Origin: Bacteroidia bacterium
GTDB taxonomy: Bacteria; Bacteroidota; Bacteroidia; Bacteroidales; UBA932
Assembly: GCA_030537315.1 (NCBI GenBank)
Contig: JAUNNZ010000011.1
Location: 1-51,399, forward strand
Reading direction: 5' to 3'
DNA: 51,399 nucleotides
The translations under genes were made by a program, and so were the position numbers. Below are positions 1 through 8,350 of the stretch, in pieces (positions within the stretch are counted from its first letter, which is position 1; every line of letters starts with the position of its first letter). The notes beneath the pieces were generated by a model. That model was given only the letters and a program-made list of their open reading frames with translations. It searched no databases and was not told the origin of the DNA.

Positions 1-87
1 ATTAAATATTAACAATTTATAAACCGTTGCGTTCAAGTTAACGCATCACTACTAAAAGTAAAACAGAAACAAAACAAAATTAAAGAT

Positions 88-1800
88 ATGAAAACTCTCA
101 AGACTATCATCTTTGCGTTCGCGGCACTTCTCGCGACGGTTGCGTGCACCAAGGAAGCGAATCCGAAAGAAAGCGTCCCGTCAGTACCCGGGACGATAGA
201 AGTCAGCGTCTCCGCCCTCATAGGAGACCTCGCCCCGTCGGAGGGGACAAAGGCGACAATGTCACCGGTAATCCGCCTGAACTGGGCGGATGGGGACGTG
301 GTGCTCGCATTCGATGCCACACAAAAGATTGGTGAGCTCACCGTAACCCCTGTCGAAGGCGGTTCAATCGCAAAACTGTCCGGAACAATAAGTACCCCAG
401 CCACAGGCACAACCAAAATCACCCTCGTGTACTCCAACCCTGCAGAAATTGCCCCGGAAATCAACGCCGGTAAAATCACCTTTGACCTTAGCACCCAGGG
501 CGCAGAAGCAAATAAGCTCGTGGTGTATTCTACGCTTGATTACGAAGAAGGCCTGACAAGCATCACCGACAAGATAGTGCCGTTCAAGTTCGCGACCTCC
601 CTTATGAGGGTGACGGTCACGGGAATGGCGGATGCGGACATCGACCATGCCATCGTCAGCAACGTGAACACCGTGTGTGAGCTGACTGTCTCAGCTGATG
701 CGGAGCCGGCTGTCGCAGGCACCACCTCGGGCACTATCATCAGAACCACTGGCTTCACCAGGTCAAATGACGGACGCGCCGTGTTCAACGTAAGCGTCGC
801 GGCAGAGGAAGAGAATACAGGAAGGAAACTCACCATCAAGCAGGGGACTCTGATCTACGGCTCAGATCTTATGTCGACGGCAATTGACGCAGGCACGTCC
901 ATCATCTCCGTCTATGCCCTGACAGAGCAGACGGGTTCAATGGGCAAGATCAACGGCCACGACTATGTCTATGTCGCCGGCAAGAAATGGGCGACCCAGA
1001 ACCTTACCATTTCCAGAAACACTCAAACCTCGGGCGACGCCCTTTGGAAACCGAATGGCTCATCAACTGTAAATGTCCCCAGAACCACCACCACCGGAGA
1101 GAAAATAGTAATCGGCGATTACTTCCAGTGGGGAGCGTATCCGGGATACTGCGGAGACGCCACCGCCGCCGACCAGGGTCTGCTGATTTATGAATCCTTC
1201 ACAAATGACGGTTCAAGCGGTTCTTTCTCGTTCAAATCGGACAACAAATTCAACAGCAAGAATACCGCACCATATGGAGGTTCACCTTACACCAGATACA
1301 ATGATAGAGACAAGACCTACAGGTCGAATCTCGACATCAGCGACGACGTCGCCCGCACTCTCTGGGGGGACACCTGGCGTATGCCTACATCGCAGGAGTT
1401 TATCGAGCTCTGCGCTGCGTGCTTCGTCGAGTGGGATGCTACGAACAAAGGCTTGCTGTTCTATGCTCCAAAAGATGCCGCCGACAAGGGCCTCTTGAAA
1501 TTGTCAGAAAGTAGTTGGAAGCAAATTACAGAAACAGCTACATCTTATGAGACAACAGCGAAGACCGCAACGGTAGGAACATATACCGCCACCGACGCTC
1601 TGTTGTTCTTCCCTGCTGCTGGCGGCGGCTTCAATGGTACTCTCAGCAGTGCGGGTACGTACGGCTACTACTGGTCAGGTACTCTCGGCTCTGTCAATGC
1701 AGACGGCGCGTACGACTTGCGCTTCGACGGTGGCAGTGTCGATCCGCAGTGCAGCAGCGTCCGTTACTTCGGCTTCTCCGTGCGTCCCCTCTCAGATTAA
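88..1800 (+). CDS. Surface lipoprotein, fimbrillin-like N-terminal part and FISUMP/C-type-lectin-like C-terminal domain
   Basis: A 570-residue secreted lipoprotein. The signal peptide ends in a lipobox with the lipidated Cys at residue 20, followed by a charged TKEANPKE stretch of the kind that can direct lipoproteins to the Bacteroidota surface. Residues about 40-280 have the SEGTKAT...LNWADGD pattern of fimbrillin-like beta proteins. From about residue 288 (GHDYVYVAGKKWATQNL) to the end is a FISUMP-type domain, with WRMPTSQEFIEL near residue 431 and the terminal WSGT...GFSVRP motif. This fold is related to C-type lectins. Between WSGT and GFSVRP most residues are encoded by codons ending in C or T, as in variable regions made by diversity-generating retroelements (see findings). 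The ligand is unknown; adhesion is inferred. The gene stands alone, and no TAnnTTTG box is visible in the 87 bases upstream. Confidence 0.8.
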   Translation: MKTLKTIIFAFAALLATVACTKEANPKESVPSVPGTIEVSVSALIGDLAPSEGTKATMSPVIRLNWADGDVVLAFDATQKIGELTVTPVEGGSIAKLSGTISTPATGTTKITLVYSNPAEIAPEINAGKITFDLSTQGAEANKLVVYSTLDYEEGLTSITDKIVPFKFATSLMRVTVTGMADADIDHAIVSNVNTVCELTVSADAEPAVAGTTSGTIIRTTGFTRSNDGRAVFNVSVAAEEENTGRKLTIKQGTLIYGSDLMSTAIDAGTSIISVYALTEQTGSMGKINGHDYVYVAGKKWATQNLTISRNTQTSGDALWKPNGSSTVNVPRTTTTGEKIVIGDYFQWGAYPGYCGDATAADQGLLIYESFTNDGSSGSFSFKSDNKFNSKNTAPYGGSPYTRYNDRDKTYRSNLDISDDVARTLWGDTWRMPTSQEFIELCAACFVEWDATNKGLLFYAPKDAADKGLLKLSESSWKQITETATSYETTAKTATVGTYTATDALLFFPAAGGGFNGTLSSAGTYGYYWSGTLGSVNADGAYDLRFDGGSVDPQCSSVRYFGFSVRPLSD

Positions 1801-1808
1801 TAAAAACA

Positions 1809-1849
1809 CAACTTTCCCAAGGCCTCCCAGTGAGGCCTCAGGAAAGTTG
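1809..1849 (+). terminator. Strong hairpin just after the lipoprotein stop codon
   Basis: Arms CAACTTTCC (1809-1817) and GGAAAGTTG (1841-1849) enclose a second stem GGCCTC (1821-1826)/GAGGCC (1832-1837). It begins 8 bases after the stop. There is no T-tract, so it is either a terminator or 3' stabiliser, or the stem-loop often found beside retroelement variable regions. Confidence 0.6.
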
Positions 1850-1863
1850 ACATCTTGAAAAAC

Positions 1864-1912
1864 TCAAAAGCATCATCGCGCCGCCCCCGGGGCGGCGCGT
1901 GGTGACTTTTGA
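1864..1912. repeat. All-GC 11-bp-arm palindrome inside a longer hairpin
   Basis: The core 1877-1899 consists only of G and C: arm CGCGCCGCCCC, one central base, then the exact reverse complement. It is nested in a second pair of arms, TCAAAAG (1864-1870) and CTTTTGA (1906-1912). Termination in either direction is possible because A and T runs flank it. A cruciform is equally possible. Confidence 0.7.
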
Positions 1913-1962
1913 AGGCCTCGGGCTGTCACTGTGTTAAATGAACCAGTTATGCCAGAAAATAT

Positions 1963-2055
1963 TTAGACGTTGAAGAGGAAGTGCATTATGTCGCCGTCCT
2001 GAACGACGTATTCCTTGCCTTCCACACCCATCTTGCCGGCCTCTCGTCCTTCCTC
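1963..2055 (-). pseudogene. ychF: 3' remnant of ychF (redox-regulated ATPase/OBG-like GTPase)
   Basis: The minus strand encodes about 30 residues, including [18 protein letters not shown] and [11 protein letters not shown] followed by TAA. This matches the very conserved C-terminal TGS end of the YchF family (E. coli YchF ends in a similar KDGDVMHFRFNV). Family members are about 365 residues, so over 90% of the gene is absent. The same frame upstream soon meets a stop (near 2095), and no G1-G4 GTPase motifs are present. I infer a leftover of a deletion or rearrangement. A functional ychF presumably lies elsewhere in the genome. Confidence 0.75.
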
Positions 2056-2345
2056 TCTGCCCTGTGCCAGACCCTTTTGAAGATGATATCATCGGAGATG
2101 TCCAGAAACGGGCCGACAGTAACGCCACGATCCATAATAAAACTGTCATTGTTCATAATACGATAAATTTACAACGGCAGCCAATGTAGTGCATCTCAGA
2201 ACAAAGCCAATGAAATCTAAAAAAAAGAAGTCAAGAAATATATCTTTTCGGTGGTTGAAAAATTATTCTTTATGCCGCGAAGTTTGTATCTCTTAATCAC
2301 CTGGAACGGCATAGTACATTTCATGCTACTCAGTGGCCTATTACC

Positions 2346-2379
2346 GTTCTAGGTGAGGCGAAATCGCCTCACCTAGAAC
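2346..2379. repeat. Perfect 16-bp inverted repeat with 2-nt loop
   Basis: Left arm GTTCTAGGTGAGGCGA (2346-2361), loop AA, right arm its exact complement (2364-2379). The first 11 bases of the arm recur alone at 2418-2428. There is no T-tract. Possible roles are a recombination or binding site or a remnant element end; the function is unknown. Confidence 0.75.
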
Positions 2380-2444
2380 AGCGGCCCGCATTCCAGATGG
2401 CTGCAATCAATATTGCTGTTCTAGGTGATTCAGAGATAGTGCGA

Positions 2445-2555
2445 AAGTCTCTGCTTACGGAATGAGCACCGTGTAGGATCTGTGGTTCTTGTTGGTCAGC
2501 TTGCTGTCACGGAGCCACAGATTCGCTTTTTTGAGCTGGTTGTAATTGGTGCCAT
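2445..2555 (-). repeat. 111-bp inverted repeat, copy 1 (tail of the transglycosylase gene)
   Basis: The reverse complement of this stretch equals 9147-9257 at 110 of 111 positions; the difference is at 2526. It carries the last 33 codons of the lytic transglycosylase gene, including the stop, but no upstream part of the gene. With copy 2 it brackets addA, addB and the intact gene as an inverted pair. Confidence 0.9.
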
Positions 2556-2556
2556 C

Positions 2557-2625
2557 CTCGTCGGCGGCACCTCCGTCCCGTTCCGGGGCGAACCCCTCAG
2601 GGGCCTGCAGATAATGGACCCGCTG
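2557..2625 (+). pseudogene. Displaced fragment of an addB gene
   Basis: 69 bases match the reverse complement of 6694-6762 inside addB at 62 positions. Read on the plus strand they give LVGGTSVPFRGEPL and GLQIMDPL, against LVGGTSVPFQGEPL and GLQIMGPL in the intact gene. Three of the seven differences are silent. The piece abuts the 111-bp repeat directly and is out of any gene context. It probably derives from a diverged addB allele rather than a fresh copy of the neighbouring gene. Confidence 0.75.
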
Positions 2626-2680
2626 CCGGCCAGCGCGCAAGTTTCCCTCTGCCAAGCGCAACAACGGCTTAAGTGTCCGC

Positions 2681-5458
2681 CTAGTTACAAACGTGAATTG
2701 ATTTGACCTCAACCACCTCGTCGTCCGGGACATACCAGACAGCGCCCTTGGGTTTATAGCCGAGCTGGCGGTAGAGTTTCATATAGGAGCGCACCTGCCA
2801 GATGTAGGATTCCTTGCGTTCAGCGCCGAACTTGTAATCGAGTACAAACACCTCCTGCCCGTTGAAGATGACGCGGTCCGGACGATGTTCCTGACCGTCC
2901 GTCCCGAATATCGTGACCTCGTCGCGGACATCGGTTGAAGAGAACCACTCCGGATGCGCAAGTATGCGCGCGGTCAGGAGGCTCCTGCTATCCGCATCAA
3001 GATCCGAAGGCAAGTCCTCCGGCGAGCGGACGCCTTCAAGGGCCTTGTGCAGCTCGATGCCCGACAGGCGGGCGGAAGCGGCGGGACCGGCAACGCCGTC
3101 CTCGCCGAAATAATCGGTCGCATCTTCCGACGGAGACAGGCGCCCGTCAAGAGGGAACGAAGGATAGCTTGCCGGGAAGTCCCCGACTTTCTGTCCCTTT
3201 TCCCTTACCATCCGGCTGAAATCGTATGGCTCTCCATAGAACTGGTTCTCAAGACCTCCGCAGAAAGCGTACAGTATCTCCGAGAACCTGCCGTACTCCT
3301 CCCTGCCTTTGGAATATGCCTCGCGGAACTTCTTCGAAGGGGTCTTAGAGATTACGTGGAGACATTTCCCGGCACGGGTCAGGGCAACGTAGAATACGTT
3401 TATGTTGTCAACCTTCTGCAGGAACTCCTCGCGGTCAAGGTCTTTCGCGAACAGGGTCTTCCTGCTGGCTCCGGACGTAAGCGACACCGGATAGTTGCCG
3501 GTTACGACACTGCCGAGAGGTGAATCATCGGCATCCAGATGGCACCATTCGGTGGTTTCCCTGAAGAACCCCACGGTATCGGCGAACGGGAAGATGACAT
3601 AAGGGAACTCAAGGCCCTTCGACTTATGTATCGTCAGTATTCTGATGGAATCGGAATCTTCCGGCGAACCTATGTATGGATTGGCGTCAGCCCAGTGCTT
3701 GAGGAATGCGCGGAGGTTGTTGCCGTTCACATCGACCCATTCGCGCAGGCCGTCCATAAAGGCCTGGATGAACAATGTCTCTCCCTCGAAGGAAGAAGGG
3801 TCATAGTCACGCAGCGAGCGCAGGAGTTTCTCGCAGAGGTCAACCAGAGAATGGTAGCGGTCAGGGAACTCTACCCCGAGCTGATGCGCGAGATAGCTGC
3901 CGACAGTGTTGTCAGGATTCTCGATGGAGCTCAGCAGGGACACAAGACGGCGTACCACGGCCGACGACTTCACAGCAAGGGAATCGTCGGAGATGACGGG
4001 AAGATTATGGTTTATGAGCTCTTCCGCGACAGCGGATCCGTCCGCGTTCTTGCGGACGAGGATGGCGATGTCGCTCCAGCGGGCGCCCGCGTTGCGGGCG
4101 GACTGCACGGACCCGATGACAGCCGCCATCTGGTCATCCGTGAAGGTAACCTGAACGCTGCCTTTCTGCTCTTCACCGGATTTCTTTTCCTGTTTCACAT
4201 CCGCGTAAATCTCTCTCGCGCCTATCACTTCCGCAGCCCGCTTGAAGAAGCGGTTGTTGAAGTCCACCACCATCTGCGAGCTGCGCCAGTTGCACTCCAT
4301 CGGCTCCGGCTTCACGTCCGGGAACGCCTCCTCGACCTCGTGTCCCAGAAGTTCCCAGTCAGAGTTGCGCCAGCGGTAGATGCTCTGCTTGACGTCCCCC
4401 ACTATGAGGCTGCTTGACTCCTTGTCGGGTGCGTTCGCCTCGCTTTCACGGAGCAGAGGCAGGAAATTGTCCCACTGTATGCGGGAGGTGTCCTGGAATT
4501 CGTCCAGGAGGAAATGCTCGAAGCGCACGCCGAGCTTTTCGTAGACGAAAGGTGCGTCCGAGCCGTCGATGATGTCGCGCAGGATGGTGTTGGAATCGTC
4601 CAGCGGCATCACGTTCTTCTCCTTCAGCAGCGCGTCGAATTCCTTGTAGAATTCTCCGGCGAGGCCGAGCGAAAAGACCAGCTTGTCTATGCAGTATGCC
4701 GTGCAATAATAGTCATACGGCTTTTCGAAAAGCAGCGCGAGTTCCGGGTCGTTCTTCTTCGCGGTCTTGTTCGGCTCCTGTATCTTCTCGCCCGGCTCAG
4801 ACTTTATGCCAAAGGCCTCCGCCTTCTTCCTGAAGTCGTCGATGACTGCACGGCAGGACTTGCGGATTTCATCCAGGCGCGCCTTGGAGAACTCGTCGGC
4901 ATCATTCAGGCCGTACTTTTCCTGAAGCTGCCTGTGGCTCTCGCTCTTCAGCAGCTTGCCTATCTCTCCCAGACCGTCGTCAATGACGAACTTCTGCCCC
5001 TGCTCGAGCTTGTCCATCGCGCTTCGGCGCAGCCAGTCGAGAAGGTCTTTCTTCTCGAGGGTCAGTCCGTCGAGGATGCGGTCCATCGATTCCTGGATGA
5101 GGGAGTTGCGGTCAAGTTCTATCTGATAGGACGAGAACTGCCCTATCTCGCGGGAGAATGCCTTGAGGGCCTGCTGGAAGAATTTGTCTATGGTGCTTAC
5201 CGCAAAGGCGCTGTAGTCGTGTAGGATGTTCACGAGGACCTCTCGCGCGCGGGATGCGCGCGGGCCACCCTCCTCCGCCTCCTTCTTGAGGTCGCGGAGG
5301 ATGCGGGACTTCATCTCGGCGGTCGCCTTGTTGGTGAAGGTGACCGCGAGTATGTGGCGGTACGCATACGGATCCCCCGACTGCAGGAGCATATCGATAT
5401 ATGTGTGCGAGAGGGCGTAAGTCTTGCCCGAGCCCGCCGATGCCTTCAGTACTTTCAT
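2681..5458 (-). CDS. addA: AddA/RecB-like helicase-nuclease subunit
   Basis: A 925-residue UvrD/Rep-type (SF1A) helicase with a C-terminal PD-(D/E)XK nuclease. It is one half of a dimeric double-strand-break processing enzyme that resects ends for RecA loading. Visible motifs are Walker A ASAGSGKT at residues 6-13, a Walker B-like LLDEFQDTSR near 317, motif V/VI-like TIHKSKGLEFPYV near 607, and nuclease residues RPD (Asp861) with DYK (Asp874, Lys876). It is shorter than E. coli RecB (about 1180) but typical for Bacteroidota AddA-like proteins. Its ATG overlaps the stop of the upstream addB-like gene as ATGA, so the two are translationally coupled. The 3' end abuts the mosaic region. Confidence 0.88.
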   Translation of the reverse strand: MKVLKASAGSGKTYALSHTYIDMLLQSGDPYAYRHILAVTFTNKATAEMKSRILRDLKKEAEEGGPRASRAREVLVNILHDYSAFAVSTIDKFFQQALKAFSREIGQFSSYQIELDRNSLIQESMDRILDGLTLEKKDLLDWLRRSAMDKLEQGQKFVIDDGLGEIGKLLKSESHRQLQEKYGLNDADEFSKARLDEIRKSCRAVIDDFRKKAEAFGIKSEPGEKIQEPNKTAKKNDPELALLFEKPYDYYCTAYCIDKLVFSLGLAGEFYKEFDALLKEKNVMPLDDSNTILRDIIDGSDAPFVYEKLGVRFEHFLLDEFQDTSRIQWDNFLPLLRESEANAPDKESSSLIVGDVKQSIYRWRNSDWELLGHEVEEAFPDVKPEPMECNWRSSQMVVDFNNRFFKRAAEVIGAREIYADVKQEKKSGEEQKGSVQVTFTDDQMAAVIGSVQSARNAGARWSDIAILVRKNADGSAVAEELINHNLPVISDDSLAVKSSAVVRRLVSLLSSIENPDNTVGSYLAHQLGVEFPDRYHSLVDLCEKLLRSLRDYDPSSFEGETLFIQAFMDGLREWVDVNGNNLRAFLKHWADANPYIGSPEDSDSIRILTIHKSKGLEFPYVIFPFADTVGFFRETTEWCHLDADDSPLGSVVTGNYPVSLTSGASRKTLFAKDLDREEFLQKVDNINVFYVALTRAGKCLHVISKTPSKKFREAYSKGREEYGRFSEILYAFCGGLENQFYGEPYDFSRMVREKGQKVGDFPASYPSFPLDGRLSPSEDATDYFGEDGVAGPAASARLSGIELHKALEGVRSPEDLPSDLDADSRSLLTARILAHPEWFSSTDVRDEVTIFGTDGQEHRPDRVIFNGQEVFVLDYKFGAERKESYIWQVRSYMKLYRQLGYKPKGAVWYVPDDEVVEVKSIHVCN

Positions 5459-8319
5459 CGTCCGCAGATCATTTTGAAGTCACAGTATTCACAGGTCTTC
5501 GTCTCTTCCGTCCGCTTCCACGGTATGGCCGGATCGGCAAGTTCCTTCAGTTTGTCCTCAAGGGCCCTGTCCATCAGTTCGGTGAATTCAGGCACCAGGC
5601 TCACTTCCTCGACCTCCTTCACGAAAAGTCGGGAGGTCTGGTAGATGGAGTTCACGATCTCCTTGCCGGCAAACTGGCGGTCCTTTGCGATGAACCTGTC
5701 GTAAAGGTACAGCTGCAGGGCGATCTTCGGACGGTTCTGCTCCTTGTCGCCGAACAGTTTGTCCACCACCTGCTGCGCATTGGCGGCGGTGATGTTGAAG
5801 TCTTCGTCCGTGACCCTTCCCGTCTTGTAATCGACGATGCGCACCCGGTCGGGCGTGAAGCTGTCCAGGCGGTCGAGGTAGCCGACGAACCTGAACCCTC
5901 CGATATCGTCATGCCTTGATTTCTCGAGCAGATGGATGTGGAACCTGTCCACCCCATATCTGTCCATCAGTTCCCTGTCGCGCTGCAGTACCTTCTTGAC
6001 GTATTCGCAGACGACTTCCTGGAAGATGATGTTGCGGCCTTCGATGTCGAAGGTCTTAAGGGTCTCACGGATCTGGCCCGCAACGGTGTCGCGTATCGCG
6101 GACTCATCCTTGAGAAGCGAGTCTATGTATGATGCGGTGATGTCCGCCTTCCCGTCGTACAGCGCCTTCATCGAATTATGGAACACCGTGCCCAGCATTC
6201 CCGCATCCAGGGACTCCGACACCTCGTCGTTTTCCTTCAGGCCTTCCACCGACCCGTAGTAGAACTTCGCCGGGCAGCTCAGGTAGTTCTGCATCGAGGT
6301 GGCTGAAAGGTGGCCCTCCGCGCGGAGTCTGTCGATCTGCTCCTGCGTCTTCGGGATGCTTCCGTCAAGGTCGCCCCTGCCGATCGGCGCCTTGACGACA
6401 AGGCGGCGGACCGGGAGGCCGAAGTGCAGCTCCAGCTGCTTGATGTATCTGCTTTCCTCGCCTCCGCGAAGACCTTCGGCGCGTGAGTCGAAGAGCATCC
6501 AGACCTTGCCGGCACGCTGGATCATACGGTAGAAGTAGTATGCCCACACGGCATCCTGGTATTCGTAGGTAGGAAGGCCGAAGCCTTTGCGCAGCTCCGG
6601 CGGGATAAATGACGAGCTGACGCTGCGGCGGGGGAACATGCCCTCGTTGCAGCTCAGCAGTATGACGTTTTCGAAGTCGAGGGCGCGAGTCTCCAGCGGC
6701 CCCATTATCTGCAGGCCCTTCAGCGGCTCGCCCTGGAACGGGACGGAGGTGCCGCCGACGAGCTGGGCGAGGAGGCGGAAGTACGTTGCGGGAAGCAACG
6801 GGAGGTCCGCCTTGCGCAAATACCCGACGGTCTGGTGGTAAACGCGGGCGAAGTCAAGTTCCACGGCCATATCGTCCGCTTCCTTGAGTCTGGGGCCGAT
6901 ACAGGTTATGATGTCCTGCTGATAACATTCTATGGCCTGTATGGCCTCGGGAGATGTGCCGGAAGGGTCGGTGACCGCCGGCTTGAAGATGGCTTCCAGC
7001 ACCGGATCGCCGGTGAACTCGGACTGGGGGATGTAGTATTTGACCCCTTTCTTGATATTCCTTACGGTTTCCCTGCCTGCGTCAGTGAGTGCCGACTTGA
7101 AGACGGAGTTGGAGAAGATGGCCCAGACCTGCCTGTGGTAGAAGAACCACCCGCCGTCTTTCTGGCGGAGGTGCATCTGCAGGGCGGCAACGTCGTTCAT
7201 AAGACCCCAGAATTCGCTTTCGCCCATCGGGTAGCCCATCGTGACGTTGAGGTCTGTGATCGACTCCGGGATCGAATTGAGCACAGGCATCAGCAGGCCT
7301 TCGTCGGGCAGCACGATTGCCGTCTCCAAGCCGGGCGTCCCCGCACCCAACCGTTTTAGGATCTCGGGCAGCTGCTTGGCCATACCTATGCTGCTCGGCA
7401 CGCTGAGGACGTTTATCTCGGGGTCGCTGTACCCTTCCGGATCCGGCTTGAACGCCTGCGGGAATCGCACCACGTTGTCGGCCATAAAGAACGAGGACTT
7501 GTTGGCGGGGTCCTTGATCATGGCCGTGCCGTAGTCCCAGCAGAACTGCGCGACACCCGCGTCGCGCATCCTGCCCATCAGCTTCTTCTCGCACTCTGAG
7601 AGCGCGTTCAGGCCAACGAACACGAAGGACGTGCTGTGCGGGAAATGCTCCGCGAGGATGTCGGTCACGGATTCGCTGTCCAGGCGTTCGGCCATCTCGC
7701 GATAGACCTTGCCCTCGTAGCTCAGATGCTTTTCGGTGAGGGCGGCGTTGAAATCGGTGTACAGCCTGTAAAGTATGTCCCAGATCTGGAGGAACTTGAC
7801 CTTGTAGTCCTTTTCGTCCTCACTCTTCAAATCCACCGTCAGGGCCGAGTTCCTGTCGCGGAAATGGTCCAGGAAGCGCTCTATGGCGTCTATCTGCCCC
7901 TGCGAGAGGTATGAGTAGGTGTCCTGTATGCTCTTGAAGTCCGCCACGTTGGCGAAAAGTCCCTCCGCCTTCACCAGATACTTGTCCACATCGTCGAAGT
8001 CAGCGAGGAGTACGTCCCCCCAGAAGATGAAGTCGTCGAGCGGCTCCGGCTTCGGGACCAGCACCTTGTACCGGTCGTAAAGCTCAAGCAGCAGCCGCAC
8101 ACGGTCGGTCGGCTCCTCCGCCGTCAGGCGGTAGAAGAAATCGTTCATCGTGAACATCGCCGGAGCCGTCACCGGCTTCGAGCCGTCCTTGGCCACGCAC
8201 GCGCCCAGCCACTTCCTGAAGAATGACTTTGCGCGTCGGTTCGGGAAGATGAAGCATATATCCCCGATATTTCCCTGCGCGTAATAATGATTTGCTACCT
8301 GTTGCAGAAAAGGAGTCAT
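5455..8319 (-). CDS. addB: AddB-like PD-(D/E)XK nuclease/helicase-fold subunit
   Basis: 954 residues; partner of the downstream AddA-like helicase. The N-terminus (CFIFPNRRAKSFFRKW) has the helicase-like fold but no Walker A lysine motif, as is usual for this Bacteroidota family. The C-terminal nuclease shows GYLDRLD...DYKTG. Four cysteines suit the iron-sulfur staple of AddB: one in YLSCPAKFYYG and three in CEYCDFKMIC (about residues 943, 946, 952). I chose the ATG at 8319 over an upstream TTG because the TTG lies inside the -7 promoter box (8323-8330). That placement predicts transcription starting at the ATG itself, giving a leaderless message. It is divergent from the transglycosylase gene and overlaps addA by 4 bases. 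Confidence 0.86.
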   Translation of the reverse strand: MTPFLQQVANHYYAQGNIGDICFIFPNRRAKSFFRKWLGACVAKDGSKPVTAPAMFTMNDFFYRLTAEEPTDRVRLLLELYDRYKVLVPKPEPLDDFIFWGDVLLADFDDVDKYLVKAEGLFANVADFKSIQDTYSYLSQGQIDAIERFLDHFRDRNSALTVDLKSEDEKDYKVKFLQIWDILYRLYTDFNAALTEKHLSYEGKVYREMAERLDSESVTDILAEHFPHSTSFVFVGLNALSECEKKLMGRMRDAGVAQFCWDYGTAMIKDPANKSSFFMADNVVRFPQAFKPDPEGYSDPEINVLSVPSSIGMAKQLPEILKRLGAGTPGLETAIVLPDEGLLMPVLNSIPESITDLNVTMGYPMGESEFWGLMNDVAALQMHLRQKDGGWFFYHRQVWAIFSNSVFKSALTDAGRETVRNIKKGVKYYIPQSEFTGDPVLEAIFKPAVTDPSGTSPEAIQAIECYQQDIITCIGPRLKEADDMAVELDFARVYHQTVGYLRKADLPLLPATYFRLLAQLVGGTSVPFQGEPLKGLQIMGPLETRALDFENVILLSCNEGMFPRRSVSSSFIPPELRKGFGLPTYEYQDAVWAYYFYRMIQRAGKVWMLFDSRAEGLRGGEESRYIKQLELHFGLPVRRLVVKAPIGRGDLDGSIPKTQEQIDRLRAEGHLSATSMQNYLSCPAKFYYGSVEGLKENDEVSESLDAGMLGTVFHNSMKALYDGKADITASYIDSLLKDESAIRDTVAGQIRETLKTFDIEGRNIIFQEVVCEYVKKVLQRDRELMDRYGVDRFHIHLLEKSRHDDIGGFRFVGYLDRLDSFTPDRVRIVDYKTGRVTDEDFNITAANAQQVVDKLFGDKEQNRPKIALQLYLYDRFIAKDRQFAGKEIVNSIYQTSRLFVKEVEEVSLVPEFTELMDRALEDKLKELADPAIPWKRTEETKTCEYCDFKMICGR

Positions 8320-8322
8320 ATA

Positions 8323-8330
8323 CAAATATA
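8323..8330 (-). promoter_or_regulatory. -7 box of addB-addA
   Basis: TATATTTG on the minus strand, an exact match to the Bacteroidota TAnnTTTG element. The box ends 3 bases before the addB ATG, so the expected start site is the A of that ATG. Confidence 0.75.
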
Positions 8331-8350
8331 CCTAAATAGGACCATTTTAT

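Larger units (their letters stand above)
1913..2444. other. Non-coding or degenerate stretch with gene remnants
   Basis: No intact gene is supported in these roughly 530 bases. They hold a ychF 3' remnant (1963-2055), a block at 2073-2116 similar to 9257-9298, an AT-rich segment without recognisable coding pattern (about 2140-2345), and a perfect palindrome (2346-2379) with a third half-site at 2418-2428. On the minus strand a start-like ATG near 2156 begins a reading frame (MNNDSFIMDRG...) that I do not recognise and that runs antisense into the ychF remnant in another frame. Confidence 0.6.

Noticed and set aside
2455-2733. Minus-strand open frame of 92 codons next to addA
   Set aside because: It is a chance fusion of antisense addB fragment and the duplicated transglycosylase tail, not a gene in its own right.
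5455-8319. AddB-like protein as a broken helicase because it lacks a Walker A motif
   Set aside because: Lack of the motif is usual in this Bacteroidota family; nuclease and cysteine motifs are intact, so it is not a pseudogene.
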